From Roseomonas sp. (lineage in GTDB: Bacteria > Pseudomonadota > Alphaproteobacteria > Acetobacterales > Acetobacteraceae), in assembly GCA_020249285.1 (NCBI GenBank), contig JADCFX010000002.1:94591-158590 (forward strand): 64,000 bases of DNA. The letters run 5' to 3'. The notes beneath the pieces were generated by a model that saw only the letters and a list, made by a program, of their open reading frames with translations, did not search any database and was not told the origin of the DNA. The translations under genes were made by a program, and so were the position numbers. Of the stretch, positions 18,060-27,457 are shown piece by piece (the stretch's first letter is position 1; each line of letters starts with the position of its first letter).

Positions 18060-18341
18060 ATGAGCCTTAAGCTTCAGGGGTTGGAAAGCGTGGTGCGCAT
18101 CCCGGACTGGCGGCTGACCACGGCCGAATTGCTCTATCATCTGCCCGATCACCCGCATGTGCTGCAAAGCTTCATTTGGCAAAAGCTGGATCGGGCACCG
18201 GATTTTCCGGAATTGGACCACTTCCTGGCCTTTTGGCAGCGCGAGATTGACGGGCCTTTGCATTCGGTGCGGGTTGCTTCGGCAGCGCTGACGCGGCCAG
18301 CGGAACTGCGGTATGCGAATGGGGTGTTTACGCTGCACTGA
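18060..18341 (+). CDS. Usg-family protein
   Basis: 93 residues. The motif LTTAELLYHLPDHPHVLQSFIWQ and the tail FWQREIDGPLHSVRVA place it in the small Usg family found in alphaproteobacteria (distinct from E. coli usg). Its biochemical role is unknown. It lies alone in front of the PPC-domain gene, 45 bp apart and on the same strand, preceded by a GGAAAAGGAAG ribosome-binding site. Confidence 0.85.
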   Translation: MSLKLQGLESVVRIPDWRLTTAELLYHLPDHPHVLQSFIWQKLDRAPDFPELDHFLAFWQREIDGPLHSVRVASAALTRPAELRYANGVFTLH

Positions 18342-18386
18342 AACCCCTCGACACTGGTTGGCGACTGACAAGGGGGCAGCAGGACC

Positions 18387-19226
18387 ATGCGCCACATCCA
18401 GCAACCGGGGCCTGCCGGGCCTGAACGCATCATCGCCCATCCGGTGCGCGCGCAGGCGATTGATGAGGAACTGCCGCGCGGGGCCAGCCTGCTCGCCGCT
18501 TTGCATGATCTGGCCCGGGCGCATGGGGCAGAAGGCGGCTGCCTGACGCTGACGGGCGGCGCGCTTGGGCCTTTTGCTTATGTGATCCCGGCGCTGGCCC
18601 CTGACCCATCCCATGCGGCTTATTACAGCGACACCTTTCGCCCCGCAGGTGCGACGCGGCTGGATATCGCCGCCATCACTGTGGGCTTTCGTGATGGCGC
18701 GCCCTTCTTCCATTGCCATGGCTTCTGGACTGAAGCCGATGGCCGGCCCGGCGGTGGCCATATGCTGCCTGATGAGACCATCATCGCCGCCCCCATCCGC
18801 GCCAAGGGCATGCTGATTACCGGCGCGCGGTTTGAAGCGCGGCAGGATGCGGAAACCGGCTTCAAGCTTTTCACCCCCATAGCCACCGAAGCGCCAAGCG
18901 CGGCGGCGGCGAATGGCATCGCCATCCGGCTTTGCCCCAATCAGGACATTTCCGCAGCACTTGAAACGGCGGCGGCTGGGGCGGGCTATAGCGCCGCGCG
19001 GCTGAATGGTGGTGTCGGCAGCATCATCGGCGCGCGTTACGCCAATGCGCCACCCGTCGATAATTTCGCGACCGAAATGCTGATCCGCGATGGGCTGATT
19101 AGCCCAGGTTCCACGCGGCTTGATGTGGCCATGGTAGATCTTACCGGGCAATTGAGCGCGGGCGTGCTGACCCCTGGCGATAATCCTGTGCTGATGACGT
19201 TGGAAGCAGTTATTACGCCCGCTTAA
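18387..19226 (+). CDS. Tandem PPC (DUF296) domain protein
   Basis: 279 residues with two PPC/DUF296-like halves. The N-terminal half (about 25-165) has FFHCHGFW and GGHMLPDET, whose three His are the usual metal ligands. The C-terminal half (about 170-275) keeps the fold pattern (GGVGSIIGARYANAPPVDNF, LDVAMVDLTGQ) but lacks the His set. Single-domain bacterial PPC proteins are poorly characterised and sometimes called PD1-like DNA-binding proteins; plant relatives carry AT-hooks, which are absent here. DNA binding is not supported by this sequence. Its TAA stop overlaps the TAA of the convergent gene in a TTAA. Confidence 0.75.
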   Translation: MRHIQQPGPAGPERIIAHPVRAQAIDEELPRGASLLAALHDLARAHGAEGGCLTLTGGALGPFAYVIPALAPDPSHAAYYSDTFRPAGATRLDIAAITVGFRDGAPFFHCHGFWTEADGRPGGGHMLPDETIIAAPIRAKGMLITGARFEARQDAETGFKLFTPIATEAPSAAAANGIAIRLCPNQDISAALETAAAGAGYSAARLNGGVGSIIGARYANAPPVDNFATEMLIRDGLISPGSTRLDVAMVDLTGQLSAGVLTPGDNPVLMTLEAVITPA

Positions 19227-19444
19227 AGGTATTTGCCGCGCTCCAGAATCTCGAGCGTGTACTCGCGGTACGTCATGCCCAATTCGTCGGCGCGCGCGAG
19301 GCGCCTTAGCGCAATCTCACGCGGCGGGGTTTTCCAGGCGCGCTTATGGGCTCGGCGCCAATGCCAGGCGCGCCAGGATGCGTTGACATCTTCCTCCACA
19401 TCCAGCGGCGGGCCACCATTGTGGCGAGGCGCTGGAGGCAACAC
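19223..19444 (-). CDS. Small conserved protein of unknown function
   Basis: 73 residues from a GTG start. It has the sequence RHNGGPPLD near the N-terminus, a basic Trp-rich middle (WRAWHWRRAHKRAWK) and a conserved-looking tail (RLARADELGMTYREYTLEILERGKYL). I recall similar short proteins from other alphaproteobacteria, but no function is known. The start lies one base after the GST stop, so it is probably translated with that gene. Confidence 0.65.
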   Translation of the reverse strand: MLPPAPRHNGGPPLDVEEDVNASWRAWHWRRAHKRAWKTPPREIALRRLARADELGMTYREYTLEILERGKYL

Positions 19445-19445
19445 C

Positions 19446-20060
19446 TCAAATACCGCTCACGGGCGGCATGGTGGCGGCGAAGGAAGCGCGGTCTGACGCG
19501 CGGTCAAACCAGGCGGCAAGGCCCGGCAGGCCATCCCGCCAGGCCCACACGCGGTGGCGCCTTTCGCAATAGCCAAGCACCGCCAGCAGCGCGAGGAAGC
19601 CGGCATCAGGCGCGGCATAGACGCCCTTCGCGACATCATCCTGCAGCGCGGCGGCAATGCGCGCGGCGCGGGTTTCTTCCAGCGCAATCACGCCGGGTGA
19701 TCTTTCATGCACGGGCCGGCGCAATTCGCGGTTCCAGACCGCGATGCCATCCAGCATGCCAAGCACGCGCCCATAAGCAGCAAGGCGCTTCCAGCCATCC
19801 GCACCATCACCTAACAGGCGTTTTTCCGGCGCCACAAGGCTATCCAGCACCATTAGAATCGGCGTGGTTTCCGTGACCGTGGTGCCATCCGTCAGCACCA
19901 GGGATGGCACACGCCCAACAGGGTTATGCGGCAGCAGGGTGGATGCAGGGTCGCGCAGCGTGGTTTCCACAAAGGGAATGCTGTCTGCAAGACCAAGTTC
20001 CAGCACCGCCATGCGGGCGATGCGGGCATAGGGGGAGCCGGCGGAATGAAAAAGCTGCAT
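19446..20060 (-). CDS. Glutathione S-transferase family protein
   Basis: 204 residues. It has an N-terminal thioredoxin-like domain (LFHSAGSPYARIARMAVLELGL, then NPVGRVPSLVLTDGTTVTET with the cis-Pro and Glu-Thr glutathione contacts) and an all-helical C-terminal domain from about residue 85. A Ser at position 9 is a plausible catalytic residue. The substrate is unknown. It is upstream of, and nearly fused to, the small gene at 19444. Confidence 0.9.
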   Translation of the reverse strand: MQLFHSAGSPYARIARMAVLELGLADSIPFVETTLRDPASTLLPHNPVGRVPSLVLTDGTTVTETTPILMVLDSLVAPEKRLLGDGADGWKRLAAYGRVLGMLDGIAVWNRELRRPVHERSPGVIALEETRAARIAAALQDDVAKGVYAAPDAGFLALLAVLGYCERRHRVWAWRDGLPGLAAWFDRASDRASFAATMPPVSGI

Positions 20061-20140
20061 GGGTCAAGGCTAACCCGTCATGCCCCATCTGACGAGGCCC
20101 AGCATTTCACCCCTGGCCGCTTTGGGTTACACCCCCGCCC

Positions 20141-20569
20141 ATGAACGCGAAGACCCAATATGACCCCGCCGCCGATGGCTGGACGGATTTCATCTGGCAT
20201 GAGGATGGCTTCCCCGCTTTAGTAGGCCCCTTCTGGCACAAAACCGTGGATGGCAGGCGCCTGCATGGGCTGCTGGTGGAAGAAAAGCACAGCAATATCC
20301 ATGGCATTGTCCATGGCGGCATGATCTCCACCTTTTTGGACCAAACGCTTGGCCATACCGTCTGGGAAGCCGCTGATCGCGGGCCGAATGTGACCATTCA
20401 GTTGAATGTGCATTTCATCTCCGGCGCCAAGCAGGGGGATTTCCTGATCGCGGAGGGTGAGGTCATGCGTGTCACGCGTTCAATCGTATTCGTGCGTGGT
20501 CGGCTGACTGCGGGTGATCGGTTGATTGCCCATGCGGATGGGGTTTGGAAGCGGTTGGGGGCAAGTTGA
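20141..20569 (+). CDS. PaaI-type hotdog thioesterase
   Basis: 142 residues. A single hotdog domain includes the PaaI signature NIHGIVHGGMISTFLDQTLG (about 52-71), where the HGG loop and the acidic Asp form the active site, and LNVHFISGAKQGDFLIAEGEV. It should hydrolyse an acyl-CoA, possibly phenylacetyl- or hydroxyphenylacyl-type. It stands alone. Confidence 0.88.
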   Translation: MNAKTQYDPAADGWTDFIWHEDGFPALVGPFWHKTVDGRRLHGLLVEEKHSNIHGIVHGGMISTFLDQTLGHTVWEAADRGPNVTIQLNVHFISGAKQGDFLIAEGEVMRVTRSIVFVRGRLTAGDRLIAHADGVWKRLGAS

Positions 20570-20657
20570 GTGTATTGGTCTCTTTACCGATCCTGGCCAG
20601 CCGATCGAGGCGAAAACCTAACTGGATTGGGAACAATGCTACTAAGGCTTAAATCGC

Positions 20658-21071
20658 TTAGCCATGCACAGCCTCTTGCGCTTCCACCACCCCAGCCAAC
20701 TTGTTATCTGACCCGTAGCAAAAAAGGACCGTGCGGGGAGTTGCTTTAGTAGCAGCCTCTACGGGCGTCAGGACGATTTCGGACAATCCCAAGGTAAGCA
20801 CACCCGCAACAATCTGACTGGCAACGATAGCCCCCTTTAACGCCGGGCCGGGGCCACGCGTGTAGAGCCTGTAAATATCGCACGACTTGTCGCCATCTGG
20901 TGTTGTAGCGCGCGGATTGCCAAGTTCTGCCAGTACTGACACCCTACTTTGTCCGATCACAAATTTATTGATATCGACGGGATCGGGACGGCCTGCATGC
21001 ATCACCGCAGAGCAGCCCGGTAAAGCTACAATCAGCAATAACGCTAGTGAAAGTCGCAGACGGAAAAACAT
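20658..21071 (-). CDS. Putative outer-membrane or periplasmic lipoprotein
   Basis: 137 residues from the ATG at 21071, which has AGGAGG 6 nt upstream. The N-terminus is a lipoprotein signal, with a hydrophobic stretch ending LPGC and lipidation expected on Cys20. The mature part contains FVIGQSRVSVLAELGNP, reminiscent of BamE/SmpA-like folds, and a hydrophobic segment (GAIVASQIVAGVLTLGLSEIVL) that could be a membrane helix. No function is assigned. Upstream in-frame codons to 21287 are not supported. Confidence 0.72.
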   Translation of the reverse strand: MFFRLRLSLALLLIVALPGCSAVMHAGRPDPVDINKFVIGQSRVSVLAELGNPRATTPDGDKSCDIYRLYTRGPGPALKGAIVASQIVAGVLTLGLSEIVLTPVEAATKATPRTVLFCYGSDNKLAGVVEAQEAVHG

Positions 21072-21217
21072 ACAAACCCTCCTGAAAACCGGCTGAAAGG
21101 ACATTGAAGAATTTTCAGGAAGATGCAACAATTTTATGCTTATTGGAATCATCTCAACCTTCCAATCATGGTCTGACCTTCCCTGAAAGTCCATCAAAAC
21201 TACAACAGGAGGAATTA

Positions 21218-22207
21218 ATGATCCGCCGCCGAAGCCTCCTCGCCGCCCCCATCGCGCTTGGCGCCGCCGCGCACCAAGCCCGCGCACAATCCAGCGCCGC
21301 CTGGCCAGCCGGGCGGCCCATTCGCATCGTGGTTGGCTTTCCGCCCGGTGGCTCCGGCGATTTTCTGGCGCGTACCCTCAGCGAACCCTTAGCGCGCGAA
21401 TTGGGCGGTGCGACCATCCTCGTGGATAACCGCCCAGGTGCCGGTTCCAATATCGCCGCCGAACATGTCGCGCGGAGTGAGCCAGATGGCTACACCATTC
21501 TGCTCGGCGGCAATTTCACTCATTCGGTGAACCCGGCCATGTATCGCCGCCTGCCCTTTGATCCGATCAATGATTTCACGCCGATCACGCGCGTGAGTGA
21601 TCTGCCGCTGATCATCGCCGTGCGCGCCGATGCGGGCATCAACAACCTTGCCGATCTTGCGGCACGCATGCGTGCTCAGCCAGGGCGGTGGAATTACGCG
21701 ACACCAGGCATCGGCACGCCAAGCCATCTGGTTGGCGCCAAGCTTGCCAAGGTAACGGGTGAGGATATCACCCATGTTCCCTTCCGTGGCGGCGCCCCTT
21801 CCCTGCAAGCGGTGCTGTCGGGCGATGTGCAAATCCTGGTTGGCACGCCGCCCGTGGCGCTGCCGCAAATCCGCGCGGGCACGCTGAAGGCGCTGTCACT
21901 CAGCACCCGCCTCCCCTCCCCCGCCATTCCCGATGTGCTGGGCAGTGAAGCCGCCGGCCTGCCCGCTTTGGATATCACCGGCTGGTGGGGTGTTTGGACC
22001 GCGGCGCGCCTGCCCACCCCCATTCGCGATCGGCTTTTCACCGCCTTTCGTGCCGTGCTGGCGCAACAAGCCGTGCAGGCGCGCTTGGCGCAGGAAGGGC
22101 TGCAAGCGCTGCCGAGTGAAAGCCCGGAAGAATTTGGCCGTTTCGTGCAGGCGGAAATCCCGATCTGGGCGCAAATCGTGAAGGATGCCGGCGCGACCGC
22201 GGATTGA
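21218..22207 (+). CDS. Bug/TctC-family solute-binding protein
   Basis: 329 residues from the ATG at 21218, preceded by AGGAGG. An Arg-rich export signal (MIRRRSLLAAPIALGAAAHQARA) is followed by PIRIVVGFPPGGSGDFLAR, DNRPGAGSNIAAEHVAR, EPDGYTILLGG and HVPFRGGAPSLQAVLSGDVQ. This is a canonical TTT receptor for a periplasmic organic acid. It is isolated, divergent from the lipoprotein gene, with no membrane components nearby. Confidence 0.92.
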   Translation: MIRRRSLLAAPIALGAAAHQARAQSSAAWPAGRPIRIVVGFPPGGSGDFLARTLSEPLARELGGATILVDNRPGAGSNIAAEHVARSEPDGYTILLGGNFTHSVNPAMYRRLPFDPINDFTPITRVSDLPLIIAVRADAGINNLADLAARMRAQPGRWNYATPGIGTPSHLVGAKLAKVTGEDITHVPFRGGAPSLQAVLSGDVQILVGTPPVALPQIRAGTLKALSLSTRLPSPAIPDVLGSEAAGLPALDITGWWGVWTAARLPTPIRDRLFTAFRAVLAQQAVQARLAQEGLQALPSESPEEFGRFVQAEIPIWAQIVKDAGATAD

Positions 22208-22264
22208 GCATATTCAAGCCAAGTAGAAACGCTTGGCTGTTCGGAAAGGGCGCTACAACGCCCC

Positions 22265-23056
22265 CTACTGCGTCGTGCTGCCTGAAACCCCTGCTGGTGC
22301 CGCGGTGCGCCCGCCATCCACGGTATATTCGCCGCCCGTCATATTACTGGCGAGGTCAGACAGCAGAAACAGCACCAGATTGGCCACTTCCTCCGCCGTG
22401 CCGTAACGGCGCAGAGGGATCCCCGCCGCGTAGCGTTCTTCCACCCCCTTCGGATTATTGGGCGAAACCTGGCGGGACACTTCTTCGATCATCCGTGTCG
22501 CGATCGGGCCGGGGCAGACAGCATTGACGCGAATGCCATTCGGCCCGACCTCACCGGCCACGCTTTTGGTCAGCCCATTCACCGCATGTTTGGAAGCGGA
22601 ATAGGCCGCCATGCCAGGTGAACCCACCAGTCCCGCGATGGAGGCGGTATTCACCACCGCGCCGCGCCCGGCCGCGATCATCACCGGCAGAACGTGGCGC
22701 AGGCCCAGAAACACGCCCTTCACATTCACAGCCATGATCTGGTCGAACACGGCTTCCTCATATTCCGCGAGCCGCGCGACGCGGCCTTCAATGCCGGCAT
22801 TATTGTGGAAGCAATCAATCGCGCCGAAGCGATCCAGCGCCGCCTTCACATAAGCCGCGACATCGGCGGATTTGGTGACATCAGCCGCGCGAAACAGCGC
22901 CGCTGCGCCAAGGGAGGCTGCCAGCGCCTCCCCAGCCGCGGCATCTCGGTCCACGATCACCACCTTGCCGCCACGCGCCACAAAACCGCGCGTCACTGCC
23001 GCGCCAATGCCATTGGCACCGCCCGTCACAATGCCGACCTTGCCTGAAAAATCCAT
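22265..23056 (-). CDS. Short-chain dehydrogenase/reductase
   Basis: 263 residues of classical SDR type. The cofactor motif TGGANGIG is at residues 11-18, NNAG at 85-88 and the catalytic Ser139, Tyr152 and Lys156 (YSASK) are all present. Asp36 after the second strand (VVIVDRD) favours NAD(H). It oxidises or reduces an unidentified alcohol or ketone. It is 89 bp downstream of malate synthase on the same strand. Confidence 0.92.
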   Translation of the reverse strand: MDFSGKVGIVTGGANGIGAAVTRGFVARGGKVVIVDRDAAAGEALAASLGAAALFRAADVTKSADVAAYVKAALDRFGAIDCFHNNAGIEGRVARLAEYEEAVFDQIMAVNVKGVFLGLRHVLPVMIAAGRGAVVNTASIAGLVGSPGMAAYSASKHAVNGLTKSVAGEVGPNGIRVNAVCPGPIATRMIEEVSRQVSPNNPKGVEERYAAGIPLRRYGTAEEVANLVLFLLSDLASNMTGGEYTVDGGRTAAPAGVSGSTTQ

Positions 23057-23145
23057 GATGCGTTCCTCCTGCCCGGGCGGTTATTGCCGCCCGCTTCGCA
23101 TCATGCTTGCGCCGCTTGCCGGGAAAGACAAGCGGCGCCCGGATG

Positions 23146-25290
23146 TTACCCCGCCGCCTTGGCTTCCCGCCGGCGCGCCGTCAGCACAAATTCAGTATAG
23201 CCATTGGGCTGTTCGCGGCCCTTCAGCACCAGATCGCAAGCGCCCTTGAAGGCCGGCCCATCAAAAGCCGGCGCCATGGGGCGATAGGCCGCATCCCCGG
23301 CATTTTGCCGATCCACCACGCCCGCCATGCGCTTCATGGTTTCCATCACCTGCGCTTCGCTCACCACGCCATGGCGGAGCCAATTGGCGATATGCTGGCT
23401 GCTGATGCGCAAAGTCGCGCGGTCTTCCATCAGCCCGACATCATTGATGTCCGGCACCTTGGAACAGCCAACGCCCTGATCCACCCAGCGCACCACATAG
23501 CCCAGAATGCCCTGCGCGTTATTGTCCAATTCGGCCTGCACATCAGCCGGGGACCAATTGGTATCGCGCGCCAGCGGCACGGTCAGAATATCATCCAGCT
23601 TCGCGCGCGGGCCGCCCTTGGTGATTTCATCCTGACGCGCGGCAACGCTGATCTGATGATAATGCAGCGCATGCAAGGTGGCGGCGGTGGGTGATGGCAC
23701 CCAGGCGGTGGAAGCGCCCGCCTTGGGGTGGCCGACCTTCTGGTCGAGCATGGCTGCCATGGCATCCGGCATGGCCCACATGCCCTTGCCGATCTGCGCG
23801 CGCCCGCGCAGGCCGCAGGCCAAGCCGGTGTCCACATTCCAATCCTCATAGGCCTTGATCCAAGCGGCGCCCTTCATGTCATTCTTGCGAATGACGGCGC
23901 CCGCTTCCATCGCCGTGTGGATTTCATCGCCGGTACGATCCAGGAAGCCCGTATTGATGAACACCACGCGATCCTTGGCCGCCCCGATGCAAGCCTTCAG
24001 GTTCACCGTGGTGCGGCGTTCCTCATCCATGATGCCCATCTTCAGCGTGGCGCGCTTGAGGCCGAGCGCATCTTCCACGCGGGCGAAAAGCGTATCCGCC
24101 CAGGCCACTTCTTCCGGCCCGTGCATCTTCGGCTTCACGATGTAAACGCTGCCGGCGCGCGAATTCAGCCGCTTGCCGCGAATATCATGAATGGCAATCA
24201 CCGACGTGCAGAAGGCATCCAGAATGGTTTCCGGCACTTCCGCGCCATCAAGCTTCACCGCATCAATCATCATGTGGTGGCCCACATTGCGCACAAGCAT
24301 CACCGAACGGCCATGCAGCGTGATCCCGCCACCCGCCGGGCGCTGAAACACGCGGTCCGGGTTCAGGCGGCGCACCATGGTCTTGCCACCCTTGTCGAAA
24401 CTCGCTTCCAGATCGCCGCGCATCAGGCCAAGCCAATTGCGATACACAGCGACCTTGTCTTCCGCATCCACGGCGGCGACGGAATCTTCGCAATCCTGAA
24501 TCGTGGTCAAGGCGCTTTCCAGCGCCACATCGGCAATGCCTGCCGGATCGGTCTTGCCAATCGGGTGCGCGCGATCGAATTTCACTTCGATATGCAGGCC
24601 GTTATTGACGAATAGCAGCGATGTTGCCGCATGCGGCTCACCCAGAAAGCCCACGCATTGGCCAGGCCGCGCAAGGTCGGTTTTGCTGCCATCCTTCAGC
24701 GTGACTTCCAGCGCGCCACCTTCAATCCGATACCCCGTGGCATCGGCGTGCGAGCCCTTGCCGAGCGGCACGGCGCTATCCAGCACGCCACGCGCATAGG
24801 CAATTACCTTCGCACCACGTTCCGGGTCATAGCCCTTGCTTGAAGCCGTGCCGGGAATGGCATCCGTGCCATACAGCGCATCATAAAGGCTGCCCCAGCG
24901 CGCATTGGCAGCATTAAGCGCATAGCGCGCATTGGAAACCGGCACGACAAGCTGCGGGCCTGCCATGGAAGCGATTTCCGCATCAACATCGGTGGTGGCC
25001 ACCGTCACTTGCGCGGGTTCCGGCAGCAGATAGCCGATTTCCTTCAGGAAGGCGGTATAGGCCGCCTGATCAATCGGCTTGGTTGGGTTGGCCTGGTGCC
25101 AGGCATCAATCTTCGCTTGCAGCGCATCGCGCTTGGCCAACAGCGCGGCATTTGTCGGCGCCATTTCACGCAGCGTGCGTTCCATCGCTTCCCAGAAGCG
25201 GGCGGGCTCCACGCCCGTGCCGGGCAGGGCTTCGGTTTCGATGAAATTCTTCAGAATGGGGGCAACGAAAAGCCCCTTTGATGCAGACAT
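23146..25290 (-). CDS. glcB: Malate synthase G
   Basis: 714 residues, matching the ~720-residue G isoform rather than the ~530-residue A form. It condenses glyoxylate with acetyl-CoA to malate. Blocks include [47 protein letters not shown] N-terminal sequence, [30 protein letters not shown] and [15 protein letters not shown]. The start at 25290 gives [13 protein letters not shown]; upstream in-frame codons to 25374 are unlikely. No glcDEF or isocitrate lyase is nearby, and the divergent neighbour is a gamma-glutamyltransferase homologue. Confidence 0.97.
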   Translation of the reverse strand: MSASKGLFVAPILKNFIETEALPGTGVEPARFWEAMERTLREMAPTNAALLAKRDALQAKIDAWHQANPTKPIDQAAYTAFLKEIGYLLPEPAQVTVATTDVDAEIASMAGPQLVVPVSNARYALNAANARWGSLYDALYGTDAIPGTASSKGYDPERGAKVIAYARGVLDSAVPLGKGSHADATGYRIEGGALEVTLKDGSKTDLARPGQCVGFLGEPHAATSLLFVNNGLHIEVKFDRAHPIGKTDPAGIADVALESALTTIQDCEDSVAAVDAEDKVAVYRNWLGLMRGDLEASFDKGGKTMVRRLNPDRVFQRPAGGGITLHGRSVMLVRNVGHHMMIDAVKLDGAEVPETILDAFCTSVIAIHDIRGKRLNSRAGSVYIVKPKMHGPEEVAWADTLFARVEDALGLKRATLKMGIMDEERRTTVNLKACIGAAKDRVVFINTGFLDRTGDEIHTAMEAGAVIRKNDMKGAAWIKAYEDWNVDTGLACGLRGRAQIGKGMWAMPDAMAAMLDQKVGHPKAGASTAWVPSPTAATLHALHYHQISVAARQDEITKGGPRAKLDDILTVPLARDTNWSPADVQAELDNNAQGILGYVVRWVDQGVGCSKVPDINDVGLMEDRATLRISSQHIANWLRHGVVSEAQVMETMKRMAGVVDRQNAGDAAYRPMAPAFDGPAFKGACDLVLKGREQPNGYTEFVLTARRREAKAAG

Positions 25291-25445
25291 TGGAACGCTC
25301 CCGAACAAGAGGCAGGCCTTGGCCCGCCCGTAGAATCCGAAGGGTTCCATAAAAGGAAAGGGGCGGCGGGGCAAACCGGGCGGGGGCTTGCGGGAAGCGG
25401 CGGGCGGCGCAAGGCTAGACCCATAGAAATTGAGGAAACCCCATC

Positions 25446-27020
25446 ATGGCCTATACCCCTCCGCGTCACACTTCCCAGCATTGGCATGTCACGAAGCCCG
25501 CCGCTTCTGGCCGTAAGGGCATGGTGGCGTCACAGGCGCGCGGCGCGGCAGAGGCAGGTGTGGCCATTCTGGAAGCCGGCGGCACGGCGGCGGATGCGGC
25601 GGTGGCCACGGCCTTTGCGCTAGCGACGCTGGAGCCCTGGAATAGCGGCCTGGGCGGCATTGGCTTCGCGCAAGTCATGTCGCCGGGCGGCGCGGCGGAG
25701 ACCTTTGATTTCGGCCCGGTTTCCCCACGCGGCTTGAAGCCTTCCGCCTTCCCCATGACGGGCAAGATGAAGGCCGATTTGTTCACCTGGCCGGAAGTGC
25801 TGGAAGACCGCAATGTGCATGGCCCGCTTTCCTTCGCCATTCCATCCGCCGTCGCCGGCTATATGGAATTGCATGCGCGCCATGGCCGCATGCCGATCAA
25901 GGATGTGTTGGCGCCGGCGGTGGCGCTTGCGAAGCGTGGGCTGGCGCAGGATTGGTTCACCACGCTGAAAGTGGCCAATTCCGCTTCCGTGCTGAAGCTT
26001 TATGCGGAATCTGCCCGGATTTACCTGCCGGGCGGCCTGCCGCCTGTGGCGCCTTATCAGGGCGCGCCGGGCTTCTTCCCGCAGGGCAATCTGGCCGCCA
26101 CTTTGGAACGCCTGGCGCATGCCGGTTTGGCTGATTTCTACACGGGCGATATCGCCGCCGCCATCGCTGCCGATTGCAAGGAAATGGGCGCCTTCGTCAG
26201 CGCCGAGGATTTGGCGCAATGCAAGGCCCGCGTGCTGCCGGCACTTGAAGCCGAATGGCGCGGCAAGCGGTTGATGCTGGCCAATGGCTTGACCGCAGCG
26301 CCCACCTTGATGCGGGTGCTGGATGGCATGCGCGATGCGGATTTCTCGGGCAAGGCGCCCTCCGCCGCCTGGTATGCGCAATTGGCGCGTGTGATGCGCG
26401 CGGCCTATGCGGAACGCTTGGCGGGGCTTGGCGATGCGGAACCGAAAGCGGCTGAATCCTGCACCACCCATCTGACGGTCGCCGACAAGAGTGGGATGAT
26501 GGTCGCCATGACCACCACGCTGCTGTCCAGCATGGGCAGCCGCGTGGTGCTGCCGAAATCGGGCGTGCTGATGAATAATGGCGTCATGTGGTTCGACCCG
26601 CGCCCGGAAGCCGCCAATGCGCTGGCGCCGGGCAAGAGGCCGCTGACCAATATGTGCCCAGTGATTGCCGCTGAGGGTGACAAGCCCGTGATTGCCACTG
26701 GCGCTTCTGGCGGGCGGCGCATTATGGCGTCTGTCTTCCAGATGCTGTCCTTCGTTGCTGATTTCGGCATGGGGCCAGAAGCGGCGGCGCATCATCCGCG
26801 GCTGGATGTTTCCGGGCCCGAGGGCGTGACCGCCGATATTCGGCTGGGTGCGGAGACCCTTGCGGCGCTTGCGGCGGAAGACACGGTGACGGAAGTGGAA
26901 CACGCCGTGCTGCCGGTGAATTTCGCCTGCCCCAATCTGATCCAGATTAGCGCGGATGGGCTGCGCACCGGCATTACCGATGCCATGAGTCCCTGGAGTG
27001 CGGCCATCGCCGAAGCGTAA
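25446..27020 (+). CDS. Gamma-glutamyltransferase family protein
   Basis: 524 residues of the Ntn-hydrolase GGT family. The nucleophile Thr340 in CTTHLTVAD marks the predicted autocleavage site, giving large and small subunits. GVAILEAGGTAADAAVATAFAL and LGGIGFAQVM lie in the N-terminal part, and NNGVMWFDP and GASGGRRIMASVFQML in the small subunit. No signal peptide is seen, unlike periplasmic GGTs. It may be a glutathione hydrolase or a related amidohydrolase such as a cephalosporin-acylase-like enzyme. Confidence 0.9.
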   Translation: MAYTPPRHTSQHWHVTKPAASGRKGMVASQARGAAEAGVAILEAGGTAADAAVATAFALATLEPWNSGLGGIGFAQVMSPGGAAETFDFGPVSPRGLKPSAFPMTGKMKADLFTWPEVLEDRNVHGPLSFAIPSAVAGYMELHARHGRMPIKDVLAPAVALAKRGLAQDWFTTLKVANSASVLKLYAESARIYLPGGLPPVAPYQGAPGFFPQGNLAATLERLAHAGLADFYTGDIAAAIAADCKEMGAFVSAEDLAQCKARVLPALEAEWRGKRLMLANGLTAAPTLMRVLDGMRDADFSGKAPSAAWYAQLARVMRAAYAERLAGLGDAEPKAAESCTTHLTVADKSGMMVAMTTTLLSSMGSRVVLPKSGVLMNNGVMWFDPRPEAANALAPGKRPLTNMCPVIAAEGDKPVIATGASGGRRIMASVFQMLSFVADFGMGPEAAAHHPRLDVSGPEGVTADIRLGAETLAALAAEDTVTEVEHAVLPVNFACPNLIQISADGLRTGITDAMSPWSAAIAEA

Positions 27021-27049
27021 ATCACATGAACTGAACAAAGGAGAGTCGC

Positions 27050-27433
27050 GTGGAGGACGACCAATTAACCAACCCAGAGCATTGCGTGCAGCAGCAACTT
27101 GAGGCCTACAACGCGCGCAATATTGATGCCTTTATGCGGTGGTGGGCCGAGGATTGCTGCTATTATGGCTTCCCGGATCAGCTTCTGGCCAAGGGAACTG
27201 CAGAAATCCGGGAGCGGCATCTCATTCGTTTCCGTGAACCAAACTTGCACGGGCGTTTGATCACGCGATTATCCGTGGATAACCTTGTGATTGATCAGGA
27301 GGTTGTTACGCGAACCTTCCCGGAAGGTCCTGGCGAGGTTGACGTGATTGCCATCTATGAGGTCGAAAAAGGGAAGATTACCAAGGCTTGGTTCAAGATG
27401 GGAAAGCCTAGGCTCCAGAATTCCTCAGCATGA
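27050..27433 (+). CDS. SnoaL/NTF2-like protein
   Basis: 127 residues from a GTG start preceded by AAAGGAGAG. Sequence such as CVQQQLEAYNARNIDAFMRWWAEDCCYYGFP and the C-terminal YEVEKGKITKAWFKMGKP fits the SnoaL/NTF2 cone fold, shared by polyketide cyclases, ketosteroid isomerases and many uncharacterised proteins. No catalytic assignment is possible. It follows the GGT homologue by 29 bp. Confidence 0.75.
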   Translation: MEDDQLTNPEHCVQQQLEAYNARNIDAFMRWWAEDCCYYGFPDQLLAKGTAEIRERHLIRFREPNLHGRLITRLSVDNLVIDQEVVTRTFPEGPGEVDVIAIYEVEKGKITKAWFKMGKPRLQNSSA

Positions 27434-27457
27434 AAAATGATCTGGCAACGCACTGAT

